Assembly: GCA_017871115.1 (NCBI GenBank) | Contig: JAFCIZ010000001.1 | Coordinates: 6,632,001-6,696,000 of the forward strand | Source: Cunninghamella blakesleeana | Taxonomy: Eukaryota > Mucoromycota > Mucoromycetes > Mucorales > Cunninghamellaceae | Length of the DNA stretch: 64,000 nucleotides | Reading direction: 5' to 3' | Shown: one piece after another, positions 1 through 11,319 of the stretch | Layout: each line of letters begins with the position of its first letter | Position numbering within the stretch: position 1 is the stretch's first letter | Program-made: the position numbers and the translations under genes | The notes under the pieces: generated by a model | Told to the model about the DNA's origin: nothing | Seen by the model: only the letters and a program-made list of their open reading frames with translations | The model's database searches: none

Positions 1-125
1 ATATATATATATATATATATATTCAAGTTAGAAAAAGATAGATTTCAACTTTTTTACTTTTGTATTAATATATATGTGTATATAGAATGATATATATATA
101 TATATATATATATATATTTCCTTAC

Positions 126-1303
126 ATAACGAATTCCCGTTAACCGTTTAGAAAAACTATAATAGGCACCAAAAAAGTAAAAAATAGCTAGATGTAAAGG
201 CTTCACATTTTTAACAATAAATTCTTGTATATTAGGCAATATATTTTTAACAAATGGTTGAACCCGTTCTTTTAATGATACAGTTGTACCAATATCAACA
301 TCATCATCATCATTATGGCGTTGTTGCTGTTGATAGAGTGATCGTCGTTGTCCTTGTTTTTTAATTTCTGCAATACCTCGGGTATAGATATATGGTAATA
401 ATGTATGAGTAAAGACGAGGATAAAACGACGCTATAATTATATAAACAAAAGGTGATAATAAAATAAAAAAAACAAGTATAAATTTTCTCTTCTTTTTTT
501 TATTAAAAAATAGTCTTGTTAAACTTACAATAAAGCCAGGAAAAATTTCACTATATTGATTAATTTGTACCAAATCACAATATTCTTCACCAAGAGTTTG
601 AGTGCCTTTAAAAAAATAAAAGTACGAAAAAAAATCAAATCAAATCAAAAATTGAACATGTTACTTTTCCTTCCTCTTTTTCATTTTTATCTTCTCTTTC
701 TTTATTATCTACACTATCTTTTTCTTTTCGTTCTTTTCCTTGTCTTTTTATCTTATTTTACCTAATAAAGTAGTTAAACCATAGTAACAAAAATCAGAAA
801 AGGTATTTATTTCTTTCTGCCATTGATGTTGTCTTCTAGGGCCTAATATAAAAAATGGTTTTATGATATCGATTAATATTAATATTATTGTTTAATTATT
901 ATTATATTAAATACCTATCTTTCTCTTTATATATATATGGATATGCATATACTTGTGCTTTATTTGCTTACCTAAAAACTGTTGACATACACTTGACATT
1001 TGTTCTTGTAATATAGATTGGTAATATACATCCTTTTGATTAGCTCTGACTATTATAAGTACATATGAAAAATATATGAAAAATATATAAAACACGATGA
1101 ATACACATACACACACACACACACATACATACATATATATATATAAAGGAATATTTAAGTAAAAATATCTATTAGTCATAATAAATGTATTTACTTATAT
1201 CTGGTTGAGCACCAAAAGGTAGAGAAAGTGATAATGGAGGAGTTGGTACGTTTTTTATATTGTTTGAACCAGCTGTATTATTTTGTTGATTAGATGTTGA
1301 CAT
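126..1303 (-). CDS. PEX10: Peroxisome biogenesis factor 10, N-terminal part (cut by window edge)
   Basis: PEX10 is a peroxisomal-membrane RING E3 ligase that works with PEX2 and PEX12 to ubiquitinate the import receptor PEX5. Five exons join in frame (1303-1195, 1049-972, 842-762, 605-529, 431-126) and give 217 codons. Family marks visible: a PDIIRANQKDVYYQS-like segment, an EINTFSDFCYYGLTTLLG segment, GTQTLGEEYCDL and SEIFPGFI. These align in order with the conserved N-terminal half of PEX10 as I know it. A Gln/Asp-rich loop follows, then a hydrophobic stretch near LHLAIFYFFGAYYSFS. The exon stops at a GTAAGG donor, so the C-terminal RING finger lies beyond the left edge. The start is the first ATG after an A-rich 5' region; a run of (TA)n lies just upstream. 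Identity is solid; the exact junctions are inferred. Confidence 0.88.
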
Positions 1304-1340
1304 TGTATTATTCGTCTTTTTTTATTATATTTTTTGTAGA

Positions 1341-1377
<37 letters not shown>

Positions 1378-1864
1378 TTATTAAATAAACTTTTTTTAAA
1401 ATATATATAATCGAAGAGTGAAGGAAAGAAAAAAAAAAAAAGTGGGGCAAATTAAACAATTGTCAGCTTTTTTAAAAAAATAAACCCCGCCAGACTTTTT
1501 TTGGCCAAATCAAATTAAAACAGTATTTAAATTTTTAAGATAATTATTTATTTATTATAAATAATTGATAAAAGAAAAACAAAATGTTACAATAAAAAAA
1601 AATGTATACAAGGAAGAGAATAATATAAATATGATAATAAAGAGAAAAAGAGGAGTGGGAGTATGTTGTGAGAGAAATAATAGTATATGCAAAAAAATAA
1701 GAATTTTTTTCTACCTATATATTAATCATCCCCCTAATCAATTCAATTATTTTTTTTTTTTTTTGGTTTTTTCGTTGTTTTTTAAGTCTACCTTCTTTAA
1801 AATTTTCTTTTTTTTAAAAAGTCTTTCAATGTTTTTTTTCACTGTTAACATTATTTTTTTGTTT
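1304..1864. other. Gene-free stretch between PEX10 start and bZIP stop
   Basis: It holds a (TA)n run at about 1341-1372 just upstream of PEX10 and a purine-rich tract at about 1419-1444 (the pyrimidine promoter tract when read on the PEX10 strand). A GGGG/CCCC pair lies at about 1443-1488, and poly-T runs after the bZIP stop. An open frame here on the plus strand is low-complexity and antisense to the bZIP 3' region. I see no convincing gene. Confidence 0.5.
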
Positions 1865-3085
1865 TTATACATTATTAGTAGTCATTTCCTTTTCAGTTAA
1901 TAAACTACGTAATAATTTAACTTCTAATTCCAATTCATTTACTCTTTCTTGCAACTTTTCAGATTTTTGAGTCATATCACGTACAGATTGTTCCATAGCT
2001 TGTTCACGTAATTTCTTTTTAATACGGAATCTAGCACTAGCAGCAGTATTACGACGACGTTTATCTTCTTCGGCTAATTTATCTTCTTCAGATATAGTTT
2101 CATCTCTATCACGCTTTACACCAGCAGTGGTTGTATTTGTTGAAGTAGTAGTTGGTTTCTTACGAGATTTCTTGGTAAGATTAATTGTTGGTGTCAAAAT
2201 AGGACTTGTAGCTGTTAAAGGATTTATTGCTGCACCATGATTAAATTGTAAAGGAGCAACTAATAATGAAGCTAAATCCAAAGGATTGATCATCACTGGT
2301 TTAGGAAGAATTTGACGTCCTCCTAAATGAGAAGAAGCTGATGATGGTTGAGATACATGAGGAACAGTAGTAGAAGTAGCAAGAAGGGGTGAATTAGGAA
2401 CAGTTGAAATTGGAGTAGAAGGAAAAGACTCTTGTTGTTGAGAGAAATATGGACTAACCAAACCTTCAGAATTTAACTTTTGTTCTTGATATTGTTGTTG
2501 TTTTTGCTCTTGTTGTTTCTTTTGTTGTTGTTGAGGTAATTCAAAATCTAAATAATTTACCAATTTTTCATAAGTAATAGGATCATGATCATCAACGGTA
2601 GTTGTTGTAGTATTTTTTTCAATTGTTGTTGTTTTAGTAGAATTGGTAACGGTGGTTTCTAATGGATTAACTGATTCTGTAATAGGCGATTTAACAATTG
2701 GTGAAGAAATTGATTTTTCATCATCAAAAATTCCAGTACCTGGTTTAACATCAAAAGTAAATTCAGCATTTGTCTATATGGAAACAAATTATGTATAAAA
2801 AATATATATTAAAAAAAAATTTTTTTTAGTTAATTAAATAATACTGAGTCATAAAAAATATAGCTTATCTAAAATTTAAAACCTAAACAAACGTCGTCGC
2901 CATTTTTATATATACACCCTTTTTTTAACAAAAAAAGAAAAAAGAAAAAAAAAAAGTTATTCATTTACCCAAAGAGCTAATTCAGCGGCAGCATTTTGTT
3001 GATCGATTTCAGAAGTTGTATTAGCAATATCAAAAGCTAAAGCATCCAAAGGATTAATGAACGTTTCGTATGAATAGTCAGCCAT
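1865..3085 (-). CDS. bZIP transcription factor, Cys-3/MetR/ATF4-like
   Basis: Predicted nuclear DNA-binding regulator of 341 residues in two exons (3085-2969, 39 codons; 2773-1865). The first exon begins MADYSYETFINPLDALAFD and ends phase 0 at GTAAATG. The basic region RRRNTAASARFRIKKKLREQ sits near residue 275. The NTAASARFR core is the signature of the fungal Cys-3/MetR/Met28 group and of ATF4 relatives. It is followed by a leucine zipper with regularly spaced Met/Leu. N-terminal to this are Thr/Ser/Pro-rich and Gln-rich segments typical of activation domains, and an SRKK-type basic patch. Known members control sulphur-amino-acid or amino-acid starvation genes; that role here is inferred. 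The 195-nt intron contains a TGAGTCA site, so self-regulation is possible. The gene is divergent to VPS45 across a 1.4-kb intergenic region. Confidence 0.87.
2845..2851. promoter_or_regulatory. TGAGTCA (AP-1/Gcn4-type) site in the bZIP gene intron
   Basis: A perfect 7-bp bZIP-type site lies inside the only intron of the bZIP gene. Gcn4/AP-1 proteins bind TGAGTCA; Cys-3 relatives prefer a related palindrome, so binding by this factor is only inferred. Confidence 0.35.
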
Positions 3086-4451
3086 ATTTTCTTAAATAAT
3101 AGTTTGTTTTTTAGTTTAGTTTTTTTTTTTTAATATAAAAAAAAGAAAAAATAAAGAAGTTGATTGAATTTGAATAGGGGGTGATAATATTATTAGGTTC
3201 AAGTAATAAAAAGCGCTTCGTAATCTGTTAATGTAAGGCCAAGGGCCTCGGATAGTTAGTATATATATCTTCCTTAAAAAGAAGTACAAGGAAAAGAAGA
3301 AGAAAAAAGAAAAAGAGAAAAAAAGGAAAACCTCGTATTTATAATGAAAAAAAAAATTAGGTAAAAGGTTTTTTAGCTCCGGTTTTTTTTCACCCAATTA
3401 AAACCTTTAGCATACACAGGTACTCATAATAATCAAGTGGCATTTAAAATATTGTATTCCTTAAAAAATTATTAATAAAAGTAAAAACATTATGTATGTA
3501 TGCGTATATATATATATAAGATAATTAAAATATAGATCTACATATTGAAATATGTATATTTATATTTTTATAAACAAAAGACATAATTAAAAAAAAATAG
3601 TGCTTTATTTATTTCCAAACATTTAAATCAAATAAAGGGATAAGTGTAAAATATATTTTTAGGACCTGTATCACGTAATCATCAGTCAATATTTATAATT
3701 TTATGAATGCTACATTCTTATACGTTGAAATGAAATATAATTTATGTAGACTTGATCTACTGGCGATAAATTTAAATCTCTGTTACGTAAAAAAAAGTAA
3801 ATAGTTTATATTGAAAGAAATTTATGAATAGTGGATACTGAAATCGTTTTATTAATATTGGTTCGTTCATATGACCTAAGATTACTTTATTACACCAAAC
3901 CTTTTTTTTTGTACCATTTATTTATTTTTCTCTGTAAAGGATCTTTGGAGAATAATAATTTTAAAAACAGTGTTAGCAACTTTATATATATATAAGTTGT
4001 TTATTGTCTATCATTAAATAGAATCAAAATTTAGTGGGGTTCTTCGCCAGAAAAATCATTAATATTCATTTTTTAAAAATAAATAAATAAATAAAGCTGT
4101 CTTCTATAATACTCTGAGTCAATCAGAGGATACACATCATATATGCAGTATACAGGTTATCAAAAAAAAAAAAAAAAAAAAAAAAAAAACATGATATTTT
4201 TTAAAAAAAACAATCTATTATATAATCATTAGGAATTATTTATAAATAAAAGAAAAAAAAAAATAAAAAAATAAAAAAATAAAAGGAATGGGAAATAGTA
4301 GAAAAGGATTAAAAAATATGAGCTTGTTCAGGCACACGCAAAAAAAAGAGCTTGTCGAGGTTTAAATTTCAATTTCTAAAAAATGGAGTTATTTTGTATT
4401 AATTCAATTTTTTTTTTTTTTCTTCTCCATCCCACTTAGTATTCTATTAAA
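3086..4451. other. Divergent intergenic region bZIP / VPS45
   Basis: It separates two divergently transcribed genes. Purine-rich DNA at about 3290-3335 upstream of the bZIP start and a pyrimidine tract at about 4410-4435 upstream of VPS45 match the promoter-proximal tracts seen across the window. A short GGCC/GGCC hairpin lies at about 3237-3247, a 27-nt poly-A run at about 4163-4188, and a TGAGTCA-centred inverted repeat at 4112-4128. A 93-codon minus-strand frame at 3116-3397 is Phe/Lys low-complexity and is not called as a gene. Confidence 0.5.
4112..4128. promoter_or_regulatory. TGAGTCA embedded in a perfect 6-bp inverted repeat
   Basis: CTCTGA, a five-base spacer, then TCAGAG form a perfect inverted repeat. 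The bZIP-type site TGAGTCA (4115-4121) overlaps its left arm. It lies about 330 bp upstream of VPS45 and 1 kb upstream of the bZIP gene. A regulatory role is inferred. Confidence 0.3.
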
Positions 4452-7113
4452 ATGGATGTCGTTAAAAGTGTTCAACATTATGTCAATAAAATGGTTGATG
4501 ATGTTTCCGGAATGAAGACATTATTATTAGATATTGAAACTGTAAGTATTTTTATTATTCTTATTTTCAAAAAAATACATCAACTAGCAATTTCTTTCTT
4601 TTTTTAATATAAAGATACATAATAAAAAAAGTATTCTAATAATTAAAATATAGACACCTATTGTTTCTTTAGTGGCTACTCAATCAACACTTCTTACTAA
4701 AGAATGCTATCTTATAGATAGAATAGATAATCGTCACCGTGATAAGATGAAGCATTTAAAGTGTATATGCTTCCTCCAACCTACAAAAAAAAGTATCCAA
4801 TATCTTATTGAAGAATTACGCGATCCTGCCTATGGTGATTATTATTTATGTATGTATAATTATAGATTTAAATTTATATAAGAATAGGATGAATAAGAAA
4901 AGAATAATACATTTATTTATTGAAATAACAATACTAATAGAAATGATATACATTAAACTTGATAACTTTACAGATTTTAGTAATACTCTTCAAAAAGTTG
5001 ATATAGAAAGATTAGCTGAGGTTGATGAACATGAAGTAGTTAGAGAAGTCCAGGTAGGAATAATAAATAATGAAGCCAAAATAAATAATTTAAGAAAAAA
5101 GGTAGTCTGTGTCAATTAATCACTCATGTTTTTATTGCCATTTTTATGTAATTATATTACTGTAATTTTTTAAAAAAATACAGGAATACTTTGGTGATTA
5201 TTTAGCTATTAACTCGGACTTATTTTCTTTTGGTATACCATCTCATCAACTATTTTCAAATAATATATCTACTTGGGATCCAACTACCTTTGAAAGATGT
5301 GTCAGTGGTGTTAGTTCTGTATTACTCAGTTTAAAAAAGAAACCTGTCATTCGATATGAACAAGCTAGTCCAATGGCAAAAGAACTTGCTAATGAACTTC
5401 AGGTATATATAAAAACAGTGATAAAGAATAGAATATAAAAGATCTAGATAATAAATATTGTATTCACATATGTATGTTTTTTAACAATATATTATATCGT
5501 GAATATAGCGCCATATTAAACAGGAAGGGCAATTATTTGATTTTCGCCGTCCTGATACTCCACCCATTTTATTAATTCTTGACCGACGTAGCGATCCTAT
5601 TACACCTCTACTTACACAATGGACTTATCAAGCAATGGTACATGAGTTAATTGGTATACATCACGGTAGAGTAGATCTATCTAATGTACCCGATATAAAA
5701 AATGAACTCAAGGTGAGAAAATATATATATATATATATAGAGTAAAGTAATTATAAAATTTAATCTAATCAAACTGTATATATAAATATACGTATATGTT
5801 AATAGGAAATAGCGCTCTCACCTGACCAAGATCCTTTTTTTAAAAAATCAATGTATTGGAATTTTGGAGACCTTGGAGCTAATATTAAAAAATATGTGGA
5901 TGAATATCAAACAAAAACCAAATCGAATATGAATATCGAATCTATATCAGATATGAAACGTTTTGTAGAAGAATATCCTGAATTTAGAAAACTTTCTGGA
6001 AATGTATCAAAACATGTAGCTTTGGTTAGTGAATTAAGTAGACGTGTTTCACAAGAACATTTATTGGAAGTCAGTGAATTAGAACAAAATCTTGCTTGCA
6101 ATGATAATCATAGTTCTAATCTTAAGGTAAATAGTTATTATTTATTATTATTTAAAATTATCTTTATGTATGTATGTCATAAACCAACGGCTATTGTTAT
6201 TTTATTAATATAATACTTTTATATTTATATCTTTAGAGCATAAGACAAATCATAGAGAATCAAAATATTCCTGATGCAGCAAAGATTCGGGTAGTATTAT
6301 TATATGCTTTACGATATGAACGAATGCAAAATAATGCAATCAAATCTTTAGTTGATTTAATGGATTCAGTTGGTATTAGTGAAAAATACAGTACGGTAAT
6401 ACAAGTTCGTTTTTTATTTTTATTATTTTTTTTAAAAAAAAGAAAAAGCATTATCAATGATTTACTTGATACATATATTTATTAAAGGTTTTTTTTATAT
6501 ATTCATATATATATGTATATAGTTAGTACCTGCTATATTATATTATGCTGGACATCAACAACGACAAAATGATTTATTCTCAAATCAAACTATTTTATCA
6601 AGAGGAAAAAGTGCATTAAAAGGTTTAAAAGGTGTAGAAAATGTATATACCCAACATACGCCAGTACTTAGCGAAACTTTAGATATGCTCATTAAAGCTC
6701 GTTTGAAAGAATCTGAATTTCCTTTTGCTGATGGAACTTATCAAACTTCAAGAGAAAGGTAAGGAAAAAAAAAATGAAGAAAGTAGGGGAGAAAAATAAA
6801 AGTTATATTGTTTATTTTACCATTATTATTATTAATATTTTTAGACCACAAGACATCATTATCTTTATGGTTGGTGGAACTACTTTTGAAGAAGAGAAAT
6901 ATATTGCACAATTAAACGCAACTATTCCAGGTATACGTATTGTATTAGGAGGTACTTGTGTACATAATTCAACAAGGTAAATATACACCCAAATTAACAT
7001 TTATTTTTAAAAATGAAACACTATAGATTTATTTAATAACTCGTACATATTTTTTATTTTATTTTAAAAATAGCTTTATGCAACAGGTAGAAAGAGTTAG
7101 GACACTTATATAA
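4452..7113 (+). CDS. VPS45: Sec1/Munc18-family protein VPS45
   Basis: VPS45 is the SM protein that chaperones Tlg2/Pep12-type syntaxins for Golgi/TGN-to-endosome SNARE fusion. Ten exons (4452-4541, 4654-4849, 4974-5053, 5184-5402, 5509-5712, 5806-6126, 6237-6395, 6523-6758, 6845-6976, 7074-7113) join to 558 residues. That is a normal length for the family. Diagnostic segments in order: [18 protein letters not shown] at the N terminus, [64 protein letters not shown], and near the C terminus [17 protein letters not shown] followed by [14 protein letters not shown]. These are the hallmark SM-family blocks. The start is the first ATG after a pyrimidine tract and reads directly into the conserved N terminus. 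No lesions were seen. Confidence 0.95.
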
Positions 7114-7644
7114 ACTTGTTATATACATATATATCAATCTAAAATCGAGTATAATAAAACAATATGTATAAATAAAATGTAGTTAATAATAATAAAAAGC
7201 AGATTAGTGTGGATATAAATATATTTCTTTCTCCCCCAATATTTTGAAAGATCATGTTACTCAATCATCATCACAAGAATGGAAAAGAACGTTTTAATAT
7301 ATATATGATTATACGTACTAAAGATTTTTATTTTCGTTAAATTTTCATTTTCATGATAATAAATGTATTTGATTTTATCATTAAAAAGATTCAAATTGAT
7401 TTATAAATTTTAATTCATTATATACTTGGTTAAAAAAAATTGACACCTTTTTAAAAAAGAAAATCGGGATTTAAACATGGTGCAGGTTATGCTTTGTAAA
7501 AGCTTAAAAAAAAGGTTTTTTTTTTTGTTCCTTTTTCTTCCTTTCCTTTCCTTTCCTTTTCTTTTCCCTTTTTTTTTTTTACAACTATACATTAAAAGTA
7601 TTATCGTTACCTAGTTGTTTTTTATCCATAATTAAATATATATA
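7114..7644. other. Intergenic, with pyrimidine-rich 5' tract of the next gene
   Basis: VPS45 3' region, then a strongly pyrimidine-rich tract at about 7516-7580 (runs of CTTTC and T) just before the next plus-strand start. No gene recognised. Confidence 0.5.
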
Positions 7645-8484
7645 ATGACTTTACCTTCACCCATTAATTGTACAGATTTGATATATCATAAAAATGAAAT
7701 GAACACCAAAAGAAAAGACTACTTGCCCAAATCACCAACCTCACCTATACCATCAATTAAAAAACGACCCAACTCATCAATGATGCCTTTACCTTATAAT
7801 GAAACTATCTCATCCTTGTCAAGAAAATATGCTACGTTATTAAAAGAAATACAAGAAACAAAAGCCTTATTAGAAGATTATACATTACAACAGCATAAAT
7901 ATACACAGCTTCATAAAAAACAAGAAAGAGCCAATAAAAAAATCAAAATAAAATATTATGATCAACCACAACAACAACGTCAAGAACAATATGAAAAAGA
8001 ATGGGAGCAAAAGATCAACCAAAGTGAAAAGGAGTATCAAATAGCTAAACAAAAGCGTATTCAAGCTCAGGAACAATTAAAATGTCTTCAAACTATTTAT
8101 CATCATGATTTCCTTTTGGACAATAACAGCAATAATAATAATAATCGTATTCATTATAATACTTTATTAACTCAATTATTGGATCTTATCCGGTCAGTCA
8201 AAAAATCTTATGATACATGGATTTATCAAGTACATTATACCTACCCCTATTATCTTTTTTTAACGAATAGTATTGATGATAAAGATGATCATGATCCTTC
8301 TACGTCCTCTATCTCATTATCATCTTCTTCTCATTTTTTAATGGTTTTGGACCTTTTAAAATCATCAGTAAAACAACATGTGGAAAAGGATCAATTTTTA
8401 TTAAATGATATGGATCAATCTATTCATTATTTTACTGAAATAAGTAATCAATATTGTGATGATATGACATTAGATCAAAAATAA
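7645..8484 (+). CDS. Unrecognised coiled-coil protein, single exon
   Basis: A 279-residue open frame without introns, beginning about 65 bp after a pyrimidine-rich promoter-type tract. Residues about 55-150 are rich in Lys, Glu and Gln with heptad-like spacing (SRKYATLLKEIQETKALLED, then several QKK/QER blocks), so a coiled coil is likely. The N-terminal 45 residues are basic and Pro/Ser-rich (KSPTSPIPSIKKRP), which may be a nuclear-localisation or phospho-regulated segment. The C-terminal half includes Asn and Ser runs and a region of hydrophobic/aromatic residues near 180-205. I do not recognise the family. The coding character is clear from length and normal amino-acid mix; function is unknown. 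Confidence 0.7.
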   Translation: MTLPSPINCTDLIYHKNEMNTKRKDYLPKSPTSPIPSIKKRPNSSMMPLPYNETISSLSRKYATLLKEIQETKALLEDYTLQQHKYTQLHKKQERANKKIKIKYYDQPQQQRQEQYEKEWEQKINQSEKEYQIAKQKRIQAQEQLKCLQTIYHHDFLLDNNSNNNNNRIHYNTLLTQLLDLIRSVKKSYDTWIYQVHYTYPYYLFLTNSIDDKDDHDPSTSSISLSSSSHFLMVLDLLKSSVKQHVEKDQFLLNDMDQSIHYFTEISNQYCDDMTLDQK

Positions 8485-8977
8485 ACTATATATTAAAGGA
8501 AAAAGCACATACAGCCCTTTATTTAATTTAATTGCTCATATTATGAATAAATTGCAGTAAAAATAGTAATAAAAAAGGATACATACTATTGATTATAGTT
8601 ACAATAAAAAATAAAAAAACTAGCAACAAGCATAATATCCATAAAAAGGCTTGCATATTTTTTATATTTATATATAAAAATCAACCATTAATACGCATAA
8701 TAATAAAATAATGAAAATGAAAATGAAAATACGTAAAATATAATCGAACAAAAAATAGTTTCTAAAAAATAAAATGAAGAAGGTATATATTATTTATTAT
8801 ATTTATATATTTTTATATTTATATAAAAAGATCATCCAGCAATACGCATAATAATAATAAAAATAAAAAAAAAAAAAATAGGATATAATTGATAAAAGGG
8901 TAGTTTATAAAATAAAATATAAATTTAATATTTTTCTGTATAATAGTGAGATAATAATGAATAAGAATACGAATAAT

Positions 8978-9016
<39 letters not shown>

Positions 9017-9040
9017 TGAGTATATAATAATAATCTTTCT
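8485..9040. other. Convergent 3' intergenic region with tandem repeats
   Basis: It lies between two converging genes. It contains the imperfect ~115-bp duplication described separately and an (AAT)n run at about 8970-9014. No gene seen. Confidence 0.5.
8660..8922. repeat. Imperfect tandem duplication, unit about 150 bp
   Basis: Two similar blocks (about 8660-8775 and 8811-8922) share TTTATATTTATAT, an AATACGCATAATAATAA core (8690 and 8841; offset 151 bp), an ATATAAT(C/T)GA segment, TAGTTT and a terminal AAAATAAAAT. They have diverged by point changes and by A-run length. Confidence 0.55.
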
Positions 9041-11319
9041 TTAAAATTCCCATTTATGCAAGTTTTCATCCATAAAGAATTCTACCATGCTTTTAACCCT
9101 TGAACCAACAGGATCTCTTGGTTTTAAATCTTTGATTCTTGAAGCCACTTCGGGATTAATGGATGAATTACGTTTGGCAGTGACTATAGGAGGTGATGTG
9201 GCATTTGTAGAAGATAATTGTGACATGGATTCAAATCGCTGTCTTAAATTATCGACTTCTGGCGTTTCAGGACGTGGTAGAGTAGATGCTGCGCTACTTG
9301 TGATAGAATAAGATGAATTGGAAAGTCGTCTGTCTATGATACCAGTAGGTGATTCGACTGTATTTGATTTTATATTTATTGAGTTGAATCCAGTTGTAAT
9401 GATATTACCAGGTGTATTAGTTGTGGTATTAATAATAGATTTATTATTATTATTACTATTGTTATTATTATTCATGAATTGGCTTGTTGCAGCAGCTACC
9501 TCCGCATCATGATCACTTTCCGTAGTAGCTTGAGAACAATCAGTAGTCGATGTAATAGAAGGTAAAGGTTCTATAGGTTCGGCAGAGGTAGAGGTAGAGG
9601 TAGAGGTTGGTTTTGATTCTTCTTTTTCTTCTTCTTCACTCTTATCGCTTGCAACAGTAGATTCAGGTACAGCTAAGTTATTTGTTACATTTTCAATTGA
9701 TCCTTCAATTTCTTCTTTTTCTTTTTCTTCTCCCTCTACTGGTGATTCTTTTATTTCTTCTTCAATAATTGACGATGGTGTTTCCTTAATAGGATCAGAC
9801 TGTACGAGGTTATTTTTATTATTACCATTTTCATTGTTAATAATAATAGTGTCAGGTACATCTGTTGCTTCATGAATAACGGCGGGTGATTCAGATGATA
9901 AAGGAGCAATGGTTGGTTGGTCTTCTTTTCTAGCTCTACTATATTTACGAGGTCTACCAGTTAAAACTGATTTAGCGGGCGTATTTTTGGATATACCACC
10001 AGTATTTGATATGCGTTTACTATTGCTTGGTCCCATGGGAATGGATGCATTAGAATTTAATTTGCTATCTGTTGATTTTTTTAGTTTTGAAGAAGAATCT
10101 TTGGCCGAAGATGCAATACGTGACGTTCTTGGTTTCAAACGGTCCTGTTTTGGCTATTATAGCGAAAATGAAAATAAAATAAAATATGTTAATAAGATTA
10201 TCTATGTTGTTGGTTTCTATCCACTATTTTTATTACTATTATTATTATTATTATTATCAACATTATTCTCTTTATTCTATTTTTACCTGTGATAATTTTG
10301 AAGGAGTAGTAGATGGTGGTATTAAGCTTGACTTTTGATTGGTATTTTTTAATGCAGAAGAAGAAGGAGAGGTATTTTTAATGGAAGATCGAATGGCAGT
10401 AGTTGATTTTGGTGGGACAATGTTAGATTTCTTTTTTAAAACCGAAGGATTAGAAGAAGTAGAAGAAGCGGATGAAGTGGAAGATGTTTTAGAAGTTGTA
10501 ACATTATTATTACTATTATCGCTAGATGTAGGTTTAATTATTTTTGATGGGACATTAGAAGGTCTTTTTAATTTAGTTGGTTTTTTTAATTCCTTTTTTT
10601 TAATATTATTATTATTATTATTTTCGGAAGAAGAGGATGTAGAGGTTGTTGTTGTATCATTGGTGATTGGTTTTTTAACATGCAAATCTTCCAATACTAA
10701 ACCTTGTAACCACGTTAAATCTTGGTAAGCCAGCTGGATAGAACCGCTAGCATGACATACATTATGTAATTGATTTGTACCATATAATGCTCTTAAACTT
10801 TATAAAAAGAAGAAAAAAAGAAAAAAAAGAAATAAGAGAACGGTGATGGATTTTAATATTAAATAAATATGCAAGTAATATTTATTATTTTTATTATTAT
10901 TTACCTTTGTGGTGATGATTGTTTTGCTTTAAGTGGATTCATGGGACCTACAAATTCTAACCAATTATGGATTACATTATTTCCTTCTAATATAAATACA
11001 TAAATGGGATGGCTATACGTAAAAACGTATATGCAAAATAATAATAATAATAATAATATTAATGAATCACTGCTATAAACTTTTAAAAGAATGAATTAAA
11101 TAAATCTTCTTTATCTATTTGTTTATTATTTTACCTGCTCAACCACATGGCTTCAACATCTTTTGGGTATAAGGTTTTTGCTTCGCCCACAGAAAGTATC
11201 AATTCTTGTTCAAAAGTTATTTTCCACTGAGTATTTGCTTTTATAATGGTCAAAAGTTCATCTTTTTTCTTCATAACGTCAGGTTTAAGAAATCCTAAAG
11301 TACGCTGTTCTGATGCCAT
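9041..11319 (-). CDS. NDP-kinase-like domain protein with long disordered tail
   Basis: Four exons (11319-11135, 11012-10905, 10797-10287, 10153-9041) join in frame to 638 residues. Residues about 5-125 resemble nucleoside diphosphate kinases: RTLGFLKPDVM at the start, a VFILEGNNVI strand, FVGPMNPLKAK, SLRALYG and LHNVCHASGS. The last segment contains the family's phosphoryl-accepting His in its NxxH setting, and the LKPD Lys is present. However, the helix between the LYPKD and HPIYVF segments is shortened, and the usual Arg and Thr around the E/GxTNP loop appear replaced (WLEFVGPMNP). Catalysis is therefore doubtful. The remaining ~500 residues are Ser/Thr/Lys/Asn/Glu-rich and predicted disordered. 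They end in a better-ordered basic segment (SRIKDLKPRDPVGSRVKSM, then a short tail ending HKWEF). It could be an NME5/NME7-like scaffold rather than an enzyme; that is inference. Confidence 0.75.

Noticed and set aside
1565..1900. 111-codon plus-strand open frame
   Set aside because: Poly-Phe and Lys-rich translation of T/A runs; overlaps the bZIP 3' end in antisense.
3180..3250. Possible tRNA or Pol III gene around the GGCC hairpin
   Set aside because: No cloverleaf: a GGTTCAA-like string is present but lacks paired arms and a correctly spaced A box.
3116..3397. 93-codon minus-strand open frame upstream of the bZIP gene
   Set aside because: Phe/Ser/Lys low complexity, formed by A/T and purine runs in a promoter region; no splice context.
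9318..10728. Plus-strand open frames antisense to the NDPK-like gene
   Set aside because: Mirror of the Ser/Thr/Glu-rich tail; no start or splice context, and the minus strand carries the phase-consistent exons.
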